Source: Agrocybe praecox
Lineage: Eukaryota > Basidiomycota > Agaricomycetes > Agaricales > Agrocybaceae
Direction of reading: 5' to 3'
Assembly (NCBI GenBank): GCA_964017145.1
Contig: CAXHKQ010000187.1
Location: 1-20,405 of the forward strand
DNA: 20,405 nucleotides
The translations under genes and the position numbers were made by a program. Positions 8,657-18,741 of this stretch are shown here, piece by piece; position 1 is the first letter of the stretch; every line of letters starts with the position of its first letter. The notes beneath the pieces were generated by a model. That model did not search any database. It was not told the origin of the DNA and saw only the letters and a program-made list of their open reading frames with translations.

Positions 8657-11441
8657 CTAACCGTCATACTCGTCGCTCAGCTGCTTGACCGCGACGCGCA
8701 CCTTCTTGATCAGTCCCTTCATGCGCTCAAACTTGCCCGTCGCATCGGCCAGATTCTCAAAGTCGATGATCTCGCTGACGCCCACCGACCAGTTCTCGCC
8801 GGACGGCAGCGTCGTGTACTGCGAGGCGGACTCCAGCAACGGTGTGCCCGACATCGACTGGATGCTGCTGTTCAGCGGCGTCGCCGGCGGCGTGGCGGCC
8901 GCGGCCTCGACTGCGTCGTCCTCGCCCGCTTCGCCATCGGCCGTCGTGTCCAATTGCGACGTCGTCGTCGCAGACGTCTCGTTGGCCGTCGTCGTGCAGT
9001 CGCCCATCGATTGGCTGCTCGAATCGAGGGCCATGATGTCGTCGATCAGCGAGTCGTCAGCGGCCGGTTCGGCGTCGCCGTTGGTGGGCGCCGGAGCGGC
9101 GGTCAAGGCCGGCGAGGCAGCGGTAGACGCAAACGATGTGGAGGCCGGTGAGCCGGCCTCGAGAGCGGCGAGTAGTTTCTCTTGTTGCTGACGCAGATCG
9201 TCGATGGAGGGCGATCCGGAGCGATCGCTGGGCGGCGGTGGTGGCGGCGGGCTGGCCGGAGAGTCGGAAGACGCCTCTGCTGGAGGTGGTGGCGGTGGCG
9301 GCGGTGCCATCGCGGGTGGCTCGCATCCGGGCACCGGCGGATTGTCGTTATCATCATCTTCATCGTCGTCGTCAATGTCCATCGTCGGATTGGACAGATC
9401 GATGTGGGCATCAGTGGTGGCTTGCGAATCGGCGGCGCTGGGCAAGTTTTTGATGTGTTTCTTTCGCTTGTACGAGGTGGTCGATTTGGAGCGCAGGTTG
9501 TGCAGCATGATGGCGCGACTCTGGTGGCCCTGCATGGGCGGCAGGCGCAGATTGTAGGAGATCTGGGCGGGAAGGAGTGATAAGTCATAATTTCGTGGAA
9601 GATTCAAATTAGCGCAATTGGGAATAGTGTAAAAATACTATTTATGAACGCTTCCTAATTCACGGAAGAGCATGTCCTGTAGTCGCAGAGCTAGTTACAC
9701 GTATCTAAGGCCACAATTCACATGTGAGCGTCTGGTTGTTAACAACCTCCAAAGATGTCGGCGTACGTGCCGTAGCTAGCGTGATAGGCCAATATCTCTG
9801 CACACCCCTAGACGTAATATTCTTGATTGAAACGACATTCTCTCGATGATGCACGTGTGACTCACGTCTACCACACGTTACAGCGTTCACCTACTGAATT
9901 TGGAAGCCTTTCACTGATAAATTAGCTATGAAATACCAGTAGCGATAGTTTTGAATATCAATCAATAAAACGATTTCATTTTGACGACATATCGAAAAGT
10001 TGAAAATATGATTTATAACACTCACATCATACGTTCCCTGGTCCGGCTGCACATTGTACCCCGGATAACTCAAAATCTGCTTCAAATCAAACTCGGAACC
10101 ATCGCCTTCTGCCTTCGCCCCGACGATCGGCACCGCCTCCGCCTCCTTCGTCTCGCCACCGGCCTCCGCACCCTCCTCATTCTGCTTCTCCTGATCCGCA
10201 AACAACGTCAGCCCCGACTGTGACACCTTAGCCGCCTCCAGCCACCCGGGCGGATAGCCCAGCACCCGCATCCGGTACACATGCATCGGCAAATCCCTAT
10301 CATGCAGTCCCAACGCCGCTCGCAACTCCTTGCTCAACCGGCCCGCCTCGAAATGCCCATACTTCTGGTTGGCATCCACATGATAGCGCTCCTGTCGGCC
10401 GCCCGTTCCGCCGCCATGCTGGGCGCGATTCTCACGAATGCGCTGCGCATTGCGGGGCTGCGTGCAATCCCTCATATTATGGTCGCCATCGCAGTTGAAG
10501 CACACGTTGCGCGGTCGCGCCGCCGCTTTGTCGGCCGCCCCTTCTTCCTCGTCGGCCGCGCCCTCGAGCGTCCGCGGATCGTAGGCGGTGGCCACGTTGA
10601 CGCTGTACTGCGGCACATCGTCGGTATCTCTTGAGCCGCCGTTGGAACCGGCGCCGCCGCCCGCATCCGCATCGATCATAAACATCGTGGTCGAGAGTCG
10701 CCGTTGGCCGCCGCGTCGCTGCTGTGCCCGCTCGGTGACAATCACCTCGCCGCCGTCCGCCGTATGCTCGATATCGACGGCAATCTGCTGGCGGAACAGC
10801 GCGTTACGGATCGCTTGCTGTACGGCGGGCCAAATTCGGGCGCTAGTCTCGGCGTCGCGGAACTGGATGCGCATCAGCGGCACAGCTTCGTCCATTTCGG
10901 CCGCACATTCGTCGTGCTCGTCGTCGGCGTCCGCACTGACGCTGGCGACGCTGGCGTCTGTTTTGGCAACGCTGTCAGCCGTGGCGGCGACGGCGGCGGC
11001 GGCCTGCTGCGACACCACGCGATCCGCATCGCCGTCGACGGCCAGCACGACGGGCGCGACGACGATGCGATCGTCGTTGAGGCCGCAGCGCGGGCGGACG
11101 ACGGTGGGTTCGGATTCGGCGACGGATTCGTCGAGAAGTTCGCCATCTTCGGTGCTGGTGTCGGCACAGTCCATGTCGGCCGGTGTTAGGCACGTCACAT
11201 TGGCAGATGCCGACGCGGATTCGGCGGCAGGCGATTCGGGCGATTCGAGGTCTGGCGAGGCCGGCGATTCATCGTCGGCGATCACTGGCACTGGCACCGG
11301 CACCGGCGGCGACGCCGGTGAATCGGTCGATTCGTCGTCGACCGGCAGAAGGCTGGCGCGTTTCTTGTTGGCAACCGAATCGCCATCGCCGCTATCGCAA
11401 CGTTTCCGCTTCTGCGGCTCGCAGTCCTGGCTGGTGTCCAT
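8657..11441 (-). CDS. ZCCHC8: Zinc finger CCHC domain-containing protein 8 (NEXT complex scaffold)
   Basis: Two exons: 11441-10026 and 9562-8657, separated by a 463-nt intron (GTGAGT donor, CCCGCCCAG acceptor, phase 0); 773 residues against 707 in human. The start is the first in-frame ATG, MDTSQDCEPQKRKR, followed by a basic NKKRAS patch. Order: acidic Ser/Pro-rich N-terminus; zinc knuckle CFNCDGDHNMRDC (Cys314, Cys317, His321, Cys326) followed by PRNAQRIRENR; PSP domain about 353-405 (YGHFEAGRLSKELRAALGL, LGYPPGWL); YPGYN; Pro tracts; and a C-terminal segment from Trp730 (GVSEIIDFENLADATG). In the human NEXT complex ZCCHC8 bridges MTR4 and RBM7, feeding nascent non-coding RNA to the nuclear exosome, and its C-terminal domain stimulates MTR4. 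The exons are far more GC-rich than their surroundings. The zinc knuckle is one residue shorter than the usual CX2CX4HX4C. Confidence 0.94.
9563..10025 (-). other. ZCCHC8 intron
   Basis: Removed precisely by joining ...GGAACGTATGAT to ATCTCCTACAAT, which restores the conserved run after YPGYN (QGTYD then ISYNLRLPPMQ). It is AT-richer than the exons, contains in-frame stops, and shows no recognisable content. At 463 nt it is several times longer than the SMIM14 introns. Confidence 0.85.
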
Positions 11442-11626
11442 GTGGTGGCGGATTACCTGATGGCTGGGTGGTGTGGTTTGAGCGCGCGGGCAGCCGGACA
11501 AAGTGTGTTTACACAGATTCGCGCGAGAAAAATGAAAATAAACAACCTGCTAGTTTTAAGTTTTTGTTGTTGTCTCCGGTGAGAAACACCAAAGATTTTG
11601 TATGTAAAGATGAGTCGAAGTTGAGT

Positions 11627-11881
11627 TAACACATAAGCATAGGGACAATACAATCAAACGAATAAATGACACTTCACATATACACACACGAATTTCACGC
11701 ACACTTATGCAAATCTCGCTCAGAGAGCGAGAGAAAACGTAAACAATCTCACTCGCATATCCGTTTTTATGAATGAATTTGCAAGAAGTTACTACGAACG
11801 GTCGAAACAGTAACTCCGTTTGTCAAAACAGCGTTACACAATTTCGCCTCTTTGGCGCGTCTCTTACTCTGAGTTTTTCTA
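11627..11881 (-). promoter_or_regulatory. Promoter-like inverted module, right copy (upstream of ZCCHC8)
   Basis: Read on the minus strand it runs toward ZCCHC8, ending 186 bp before the ATG, so it probably includes or adjoins that promoter. The inner block 11748-11627 matches 4911-5032 at 120 of 122 positions. It contains the octamer ATGCAAAT at 11707-11714 and the GAGCGAGA hairpin. The outer block (about 11789-11881, with AAAAACTCAGAGTAAGAGAC) is about 80% similar to the left copy. The spacer between them is unrelated and lacks the CRE found in the left copy. Confidence 0.65.
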
Positions 11882-12103
11882 AGAAACACGAATTTGACTT
11901 ATCATGATTGCGCGATGACGATTTGCCGATATCATCGATGACGACGACTCAATTGCAGGGGTGCTAAGACATCAAGTTTTGAGCTTAGTAACGGTTTATA
12001 GGAATTAAATAACGCAGTTCGATATTTGAAATTTCAATCAAGCCAATAACAAAATAATATCATTCATGCAGATTTTGTTCATCATTCCGATAATTATTCG
12101 AAA
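11882..12103. other. Short intergenic stretch, nothing recognised
   Basis: AT-rich sequence between the ZCCHC8 upstream module and the Helitron 3' end; no repeats or coding signal seen. Confidence 0.5.
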
Positions 12104-13032
12104 CTAGCCGGCCCAGCGAACTTCGTTGCGCTTAAAAGGTTGATTGTGGTAAAATTAAAAAAGTGAGCACCTGAATTTCCATGACTATCCATTCGATGTT
12201 CTAGCGTCGATTTCATAAAAACATAAAACACGGATCAATACGATAACTTACATCATAATTTTTGTTAAGAAGCATAACTAAATTACACATATTTCAGATT
12301 TAATACATTAGTTGTTCTGTTTCCGGTGATGGAGCCGGCTTTCCGACACGTGAGCATGTCACGAATCGGAAACTGAATCCGTTTGAATCCAAAAAACAAA
12401 TCGATCGGTATCATATGGATTTTTTTTAATCAGAACTAATAACTAATTCTTCTTTTGTATTTTCCGACAATTATTGTGGTTTTTATTATGGTGCTCATGA
12501 TTTTTTCAACCGCCATCCCATTGCCATTGCATAGTGTTTAGTGTTGGTTGATTCAAATTGCGTAGAATAATGATGACCGTGCCAACCTTCAGTTGTAGAT
12601 TGTGTGGTGGCACACCGGGCACATCCAACGAATTCAAAAATGTTACTGGGTAGTTTGTGATTTCGCTGCCAGTATGATCAGATCGTCCCCCGATGTTGCG
12701 AACATTCCGAAGTCGGGGAAAACGATATAAGGCCAGTAACCACATCAATCGGGATTCGTCCATCACCGATTTTGAGCAGTTCTGAGAAAATTGCGGCCGA
12801 TGGATCATTTTGCAATGTAACACGCATGATTGTTGTCAACTGCAGTTTTTTCACGTATCGCCATAAATATGATGACGGGCGTCGATTGCGGGATGACAGG
12901 CAATGTTTAGCGGAAATATCCGGACAACAAAATCAATGTTCCTCCAAATAGTTCCGTATTGTTCAGCAAATCATTCATTGTGCGATCAACCGCCTCCTAT
13001 GCTCGTTTGTGCGCCATCCTGCATTCTTCCAG

Positions 13033-13045
13033 ATGATAACATTAC
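13033..13045 (+). repeat. LINE target-site duplication, left copy
   Basis: ATGATAACATTAC, identical to 13176-13188; removing the insert and one copy restores the helicase reading VIIW before MAHK. Confidence 0.85.
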
Positions 13046-13175
13046 TTTACTTACTTACGACGCTTATGCCCTAGAGGCACATAGCGCGTACACGAACTTC
13101 CTCCAGCGGACCCGGTTTGACGCGAGACGCTTGACCTGCAGCCAGGTGGTGTCGGCTGCTACAAGATCCCTAATA
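13046..13175 (-). mobile_element. 5'-truncated non-LTR retrotransposon (LINE) nested in the Helitron
   Basis: A 130-bp insert bounded by perfect 13-bp direct repeats ATGATAACATTAC (13033-13045 and 13176-13188). On the minus strand it ends in a GTAAGTAAGTAAA tail. It encodes, uninterrupted from 13171 to the TAA at 13066-13064, 35 residues of the kind that end non-LTR reverse transcriptase ORFs (TTWLQVKRLASNRVRWRKFV, then YALCASRA). Target duplication, 5' truncation and a simple-repeat tail are the marks of target-primed reverse transcription. The family is not assigned. Confidence 0.87.
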
Positions 13176-13188
13176 ATGATAACATTAC
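13176..13188 (+). repeat. LINE target-site duplication, right copy
   Basis: ATGATAACATTAC, identical to 13033-13045. Confidence 0.85.
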
Positions 13189-13262
13189 ATGCTTTCAATA
13201 CTCGCCACATAGCTGAGTTACTGTCCACACAGTCCATAGTTTAGTAACGTAAATTATCGAGA

Positions 13263-13570
13263 ATGACGGAGCCGGAATTTTGATATTTGGACCAGGACCG
13301 TCAAAAACTGCGAAGTTACGGATTTTAAACATTTTACAGCCGACATGTATGCAGCACGAATGAAAATCGAACATAGCATTGATATAATTCATTCGCTTAG
13401 GGTACATGCAGGTAGTTAGCGTACATGCAGGCAGTTTCTGACGGTCCTGGAATTTTGAAATTTGGATCAGGACGGGGGCTGCATACATGTAGGCAGTAAA
13501 ATTAATAAAAACCGTAACTTCGCAGTTTCCGGCGGTCCTGGTCCAAATTTCAAAATTCCGGCTCCGTCAT
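13263..13570. mobile_element. Short inverted-repeat element (MITE-like, 308 bp)
   Basis: The left end ATGACGGAGCCGGAATTTTG continues as ATATTTGGACCAGGACCG; the right end (13503-13570) is its reverse complement with few changes, extending through ACTGCGAAGTTACGG, so the arms are about 65 bp. A third partial copy of the arm lies inside at about 13436-13476 in the left-arm orientation, next to direct repeats of GTACATGCAGG. No coding capacity and no clear target duplication. It truncates the 5' side of the Helitron remnant. Its right arm contains the start of the downstream tandem duplication. Confidence 0.72.
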
Positions 13571-14368
13571 GTTCTAATCTACTGGAATTCGAAGGTAACT
13601 GCGGAAAATCATAAGGATCGGACCATGTTTAGTATACGTTATTCGTGGTCTAACATTTTTTTGAGTCATTTATATATATTAGATTACATTCTTGTTTGTA
13701 TGCAAAAAATGTATTTTAATTCCGTAATTGACTGTATTTTTCCCATGCAAAAAAGCTCATACAAATCACATATGGGCTCAAATAAACCGATTGTCTTCGA
13801 TCGAATTTCCCTTACCTGTTGAAATACAAAACATTCTCGTTCGAAAACATATTATTTGTTCTATCGAGTGCTTTATTATAGCAACGATAGCAGATATAAA
13901 TCGTGACGCATTGAACATGTCCGGCGGACGCTGCAAGTGAAGATATTTTTTAGTGAAAATGTTCATAATGGTTTTACTTGTAATAAAAGAGAATAATCAT
14001 TTCACATTTGTTTGCTTTCTCAATGAAAAACATGTCACATATCCGGATTTAACACACTGTACTGACAATGGGAGGTCAAGCACGTGTCGTTACGGATCAC
14101 AGTGAGCTTCTAGCTGGTGAAACTAGGGGCAAAATGAAGATACCCGTCTAAAAGGACTCTTGCCAATGCGCCCTGTGGCCGAAGATATGATCAGTTATTG
14201 TATGGAAGATTTATAATACGACAAATTCTACTGTCTACAACTTTTCAGAAAGAGCACTGATGGCAAAACTGTGATAACATTTTTGACATGTTAAATGTCT
14301 ATACTGTTGATATGTATATTGAACTCAGAGCAAAACCATTAGAAAAACGCACCACGAATCATCGCATT

Positions 14369-14518
14369 TACATGGTAAAAATCGCCGCCGTCGAAACGTC
14401 GCACGCGAAAACTGGCTAAATTTTTAGCCAGTTCTCGCGTGCGACGTTCGAAACGTGGCTAAATTTTTAGCCAGTTTTCGCGTGCGACGTTTCGACAGCG
14501 GCGACTTTTACGTATGTA
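14369..14518. mobile_element. 150-bp foldback element, copy 1
   Basis: The ends TACATGGTAAAAATCGCCGC and TACATACGTAAAAGTCGCCG (right end read in reverse) start arms of about 50 bp with few mismatches. Inside, the phrase CGTCGCACGCGAAAACTGGC appears once forward and twice in reverse (14421-14456 and 14464-14496), with short CTGGCTAAA/TTTAGCCAG palindromes at the turns. The whole unit can fold into a long hairpin or a branched structure. The outer TA could be a target duplication; the family is unknown. Confidence 0.72.
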
Positions 14519-15515
14519 GTATAATCTCACAAGCACATGCTCACGCTGGTTCTGCATGACCGACCATATGAGCACGCGAGCATTGCGATCGATTTCAAAT
14601 GTGCTTCAGAGATACACCGTGTTCTTGTTATTACCCATTATAAAGTTGCGTTCAAACGCGTCGTAGGTCGTAGGCCATAATGATTACTAAGTCGATGCAC
14701 AGAAATATGTTTACATGCGTGTGCACCGATTATAATATTCAATGGTATACAACATTTATCATGTTTATATTCTTGATGCGTAGTAACGAGATTTGTGATT
14801 TTAAAAATGATGATGGGAATAAATTTAAAGTTGCTAACATTACTCACCAGCCATTATAATCGATTTTACAAGGGAAATCGCGAAGTGAAATCCAAGACCA
14901 TTTTTAAAAAATGAACTATGCGGACAAATGTCTTCATGTCACATAATTATAATAATTTCTAATAGAAATCGTATTCTGAGCCATATGGTGAACATTGTGT
15001 CAATCATATAATTGATTTTTTCATAGCCCAACTTGTATCTACAATTCTGCACCAACAGATTTTTTTGTGAGTCGAATAATATTGAAATTGTGGACAAATA
15101 TGAAAAAAGCTTTCATAGTTATTCGTTCGATAATTTCTCCATATATGAACGGAGAGGTCTTTCTTTTGTCGTACTCTTGTCAGCTACAGGCGGGTCTTAT
15201 TTTCAATTATATTTTAGAATATTATAGAAAAAACTGCAACGAAACTGCATCATCACATTTTTTGTGACTTACTTTTCCTACAAATTGACGTTCGTTGAGG
15301 CACTGTTTCGTGTATGTTTCAAATTAATGAGCTAGGATATAGTATGCATGGTGTGGTTTCAAGTCAAATAAAATAGTGAGTATATTATATTTTGTAATGC
15401 ATTCTTAAAATTACGGTTAACATGTTCGAATATCATATTTTTAAACACGTGTCGATTTGTCCCAGTTCGCGGTTGTGTCGGCGACAAAGTGACCACCCAG
15501 TCTCTATCCTCCATT

Positions 15516-15575
15516 CTATTGCTGCTCGTGGTGTTTCTTGTGATGCTTCTTGTGGCGCCGTTTGCACGCTTTGAC
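15516..15575 (-). CDS. C-terminal exon of the Ig-domain gene, copy 1
   Basis: Acceptor ATATTGCAG, then 20 codons in phase 0 with the preceding donor, reading VKACKRRHKKHHKKHHEQQ and stop TAG (15518-15516). V continues the last Ig strand (FVTIT-V), after which the tail is strongly basic and His/Lys-rich. Matching phase, an adjacent good acceptor and continuation of the strand support it as the last exon; it is too short to judge by codon use. A read-through of the donor would instead end after VRINMRD. Confidence 0.6.
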   Translation of the reverse strand, partial: VKACKRRHKKHHKKHHEQQ

Positions 15576-15657
15576 CTGCAATATTGAATTTAAAAAATAT
15601 ATATATAGTATGACTAATTTAAATCAAAATGTGTCAATCTCGCATATTTATCCGTAC

Positions 15658-15830
15658 CGTAATCGTGACAAACGCCCGATCGGTGCCGTGCTCGTTGCGC
15701 GCCACCATCCAGTATGTGCCCGTATCGCTCGGATCCACATTTTCGATGGAGATGCGGAAGTGATCCTCGTTCTGTTCGCGCAGGGCACGTTCGCAGCGCG
15801 TCATGTCGCGCAGTCCCTTGTACAGTGACA
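15658..15830 (-). CDS. Ig (I-set) domain exon, copy 1
   Basis: The exon lies between an acceptor TTCTATATAG and a donor GTACGG, 173 nt, entering with two bases of a split codon and leaving in phase 0. It encodes the second half of an I-set immunoglobulin fold: FRISIENVDPSDTGTYWMVA then RNEHGTDRAFVTIT. The usual cysteine after the DxGxY motif is replaced (TYWMVA), as is common in intracellular muscle Ig domains of the titin, obscurin/Unc-89 and kettin type; the exact gene cannot be named. The 5' half of the fold must be in an exon further upstream (higher coordinates), not found here. In copy 1 the exon is downstream of a complete second copy and may be redundant or an alternative 3' end. Confidence 0.78.
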
Positions 15831-17279
15831 CTATATAGAATAAATTAATAATTAGTTCCACTATATGCTACCTTGATCAAATAATATAATTAGGACTTTC
15901 TGTTAATGCAAATAGTTATTTTTTCAACTATACATATCTGTCTGGAATATTTTCTATAAGTTGCATTTTCCGCAGTGCAGAGTTCATCTGTTCAAACTTC
16001 AAACCCGTTTTGATTTTGGTGGAATTATGCAAAAAATCCCATATATGTGATTGTTGGATTCTGAGGCAGTAATATAAAATATCAATAAGATAATGCAAAA
16101 CATGATATAGTCAAAAGAATGATATATTTCTCAACGGTGGCCCTTCGAAATACCTCTCTGTTCAAACGAAGAAATGGAAAGCACACAAGCATTTTTATAA
16201 TTTTGTTTGAATGAATATATATATATACACTTGTGGACTTATACTTAAGAACGATCGCACATTCAATGAAAACCTGTAGAAAAGGCACTGTTAGCATGTT
16301 CGAAATCGTATATTTGTGATGCAGTGTCTTCAGTATCCTCATTGGGCATCATATAATCCAAAAATCTGTTGAGAAAGTCGAGCTCTAGGCCCTGTACTCG
16401 TGTTTGTATTCTGTTGATGCATATCTCGCCTGCCCGTTTCCGGCGGTCCTGGTCCAAATTTCAAAATTCCGGCTCCGTCATGTTCTAATCTACTGGAATT
16501 CGAAGGTAACTGCGGAAAATCATAAGGATCGGACCATGTTTAGTATACGTTATTCGTGGTCTAACATTTTTTTGAGTCATTTATATATATTAGATTACAT
16601 TCTTGTTTGTATGCAAAAAATGTATTTTAATTCCGTAATTGACTGTATTTTTCCCATGCAAAAAAGCTCATACAAATCACATATGGGCTCAAATAAACCG
16701 ATTGTCTTCGATCGAATTTCCCTTACCTGTTGAAATACAAAACATTCTCGTTCGAAAACATATTATTTGTTCTATCGAGTGCTTTATTATAGCAACGATA
16801 GCAGATATAAATCGTGACGCATTGAACATGTCCGGCGGACGCTGCAAGTGAAGATATTTTTTAGTGAAAATGTTCATAATGGTTTTACTTGTAATAAAAG
16901 AGAATAATCATTTCACATTTGTTTGCTTTCTCAATGAAAAACATGTCACATATCCGGATTTAACACACTGTACTGACAATGGGAGGTCAAGCACGTGTCG
17001 TTACGGATCACAGTGAGCTTCTAGCTGGTGAAACTAGGGGCAAAATGAAGATACCCGTCTAAAAGGACTCTTGCCAATGCGCCCTGTGGCCGAAGATATG
17101 ATCAGTTATTGTATGGAAGATTTATAATACGACAAATTCTACTGTCTACAACTTTTCAGAAAGAGCACTGATGGCAAAACTGTGATAACATTTTTGACAT
17201 GTTAAATGTCTATACTGTTGATATGTATATTGAACTCAGAGCAAAACCATTAGAAAAACGCACCACGAATCATCGCATT

Positions 17280-17429
17280 TACATGGTAAAAATCGCCGCC
17301 GTCGAAACGTCGCACGCGAAAACTGGCTAAATTTTTAGCCAGTTCTCGCGTGCGACGTTCGAAACGTGGCTAAATTTTTAGCCAGTTTTCGCGTGCGACG
17401 TTTCGACAGCGGCGACTTTTACGTATGTA
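17280..17429. mobile_element. 150-bp foldback element, copy 2
   Basis: Identical copy of 14369-14518 carried along by the tandem duplication, not an independent insertion. Confidence 0.72.
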
Positions 17430-18426
17430 GTATAATCTCACAAGCACATGCTCACGCTGGTTCTGCATGACCGACCATATGAGCACGCGAGCATTGCGAT
17501 CGATTTCAAATGTGCTTCAGAGATACACCGTGTTCTTGTTATTACCCATTATAAAGTTGCGTTCAAACGCGTCGTAGGTCGTAGGCCATAATGATTACTA
17601 AGTCGATGCACAGAAATATGTTTACATGCGTGTGCACCGATTATAATATTCAATGGTATACAACATTTATCATGTTTATATTCTTGATGCGTAGTAACGA
17701 GATTTGTGATTTTAAAAATGATGATGGGAATAAATTTAAAGTTGCTAACATTACTCACCAGCCATTATAATCGATTTTACAAGGGAAATCGCGAAGTGAA
17801 ATCCAAGACCATTTTTAAAAAATGAACTATGCGGACAAATGTCTTCATGTCACATAATTATAATAATTTCTAATAGAAATCGTATTCTGAGCCATATGGT
17901 GAACATTGTGTCAATCATATAATTGATTTTTTCATAGCCCAACTTGTATCTACAATTCTGCACCAACAGATTTTTTTGTGAGTCGAATAATATTGAAATT
18001 GTGGACAAATATGAAAAAAGCTTTCATAGTTATTCGTTCGATAATTTCTCCATATATGAACGGAGAGGTCTTTCTTTTGTCGTACTCTTGTCAGCTACAG
18101 GCGGGTCTTATTTTCAATTATATTTTAGAATATTATAGAAAAAACTGCAACGAAACTGCATCATCACATTTTTTGTGACTTACTTTTCCTACAAATTGAC
18201 GTTCGTTGAGGCACTGTTTCGTGTATGTTTCAAATTAATGAGCTAGGATATAGTATGCATGGTGTGGTTTCAAGTCAAATAAAATAGTGAGTATATTATA
18301 TTTTGTAATGCATTCTTAAAATTACGGTTAACATGTTCGAATATCATATTTTTAAACACGTGTCGATTTGTCCCAGTTCGCGGTTGTGTCGGCGACAAAG
18401 TGACCACCCAGTCTCTATCCTCCATT

Positions 18427-18486
18427 CTATTGCTGCTCGTGGTGTTTCTTGTGATGCTTCTTGTGGCGCCGTTTGCACGCTTTGAC
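18427..18486 (-). CDS. C-terminal exon of the Ig-domain gene, copy 2
   Basis: Identical to 15516-15575, including acceptor and TAG stop. Spliced after 18569-18741 it would close the reading frame with the His/Lys-rich tail; transcripts that terminate here would never reach copy 1. Confidence 0.6.
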   Translation of the reverse strand, partial: VKACKRRHKKHHKKHHEQQ

Positions 18487-18568
18487 CTGCAATATTGAAT
18501 TTAAAAAATATATATATAGTATGACTAATTTAAATCAAAATGTGTCAATCTCGCATATTTATCCGTAC

Positions 18569-18741
18569 CGTAATCGTGACAAACGCCCGATCGGTGCCGT
18601 GCTCGTTGCGCGCCACCATCCAGTATGTGCCCGTATCGCTCGGATCCACATTTTCGATGGAGATGCGGAAGTGATCCTCGTTCTGTTCGCGCAGGGCACG
18701 TTCGCAGCGCGTCATGTCGCGCAGTCCCTTGTACAGTGACA
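18569..18741 (-). CDS. Ig (I-set) domain exon, copy 2
   Basis: Identical to 15658-15830. On the minus strand this copy is met first by a transcript coming from the right, so it is the likelier constitutive exon. The same splice sites and phases are present. Confidence 0.78.

Larger units (their letters stand above)
12104..13230 (-). pseudogene. Decayed Helitron: Pif1-type helicase remains and CTAG 3' end
   Basis: Several minus-strand frames together read as the C-terminal half of a Helitron Pif1 helicase: NSAMWRVLKACNVIIW, MAHKRA, then [112 protein letters not shown] and CSRVGKP. It is broken by stops (TAG at 12997-12999, TAA at 12907-12909), by frameshifts, by an internal deletion between QFPI and CSRVGKP that removes the segment normally carrying AMTINKAQGQS, and by a LINE inserted beside the Walker B motif. 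The minus strand ends AACGAAGTTCGCTGGGCCGG followed by CTAG (12107-12104) and a T, the classic Helitron 3' terminus. The Rep part and 5' end are missing beyond about 13230. Confidence 0.87.
13525..16432 (+). repeat. Tandem duplication, copy 1 (2908 bp)
   Basis: Matches 16436-19343 at an offset of 2911. By eye the two copies differ only at 16287/19198 (A/T), 16367/19278 (T/G) and 16414/19325 (T/A), all in the last 150 bp. The two units are separated by three bases, CCC (16433-16435). The unit carries the last two exons of an Ig-domain gene and a foldback element. Confidence 0.95.

Noticed and set aside
8582..9580. Several plus-strand frames rich in Arg, Gly and Ser opposite the second ZCCHC8 exon
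   Set aside because: Shadows of the exon encoding Pro and Asp/Ser tracts; no family resemblance or start context.
10588..11460. Long plus-strand open frame (290 codons) opposite ZCCHC8
   Set aside because: It is the antisense shadow of the GC-rich ZCCHC8 exon; its Ser/Ala/Thr-rich content simply mirrors GC-biased third positions.
12903..13244. Plus-strand open frame of 113 codons
   Set aside because: Opposite strand of the Helitron helicase remnant and the nested LINE; the minus-strand reading explains the sequence.
14369..14518. Possible tRNA or structured ncRNA gene, because of strong hairpins
   Set aside because: No A/B box or cloverleaf spacing; the inverted phrases extend over the entire 150 bp, fitting a foldback element better.
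16263..16457. Minus-strand frame of about 50 codons (LDFLNRFLDYMMPNEDTEDT) present in both duplication copies
   Set aside because: It looks protein-like, but I recognise no family, no clear splice sites, and two of the three copy differences change the protein. Left unannotated; it may be a transposon scrap.
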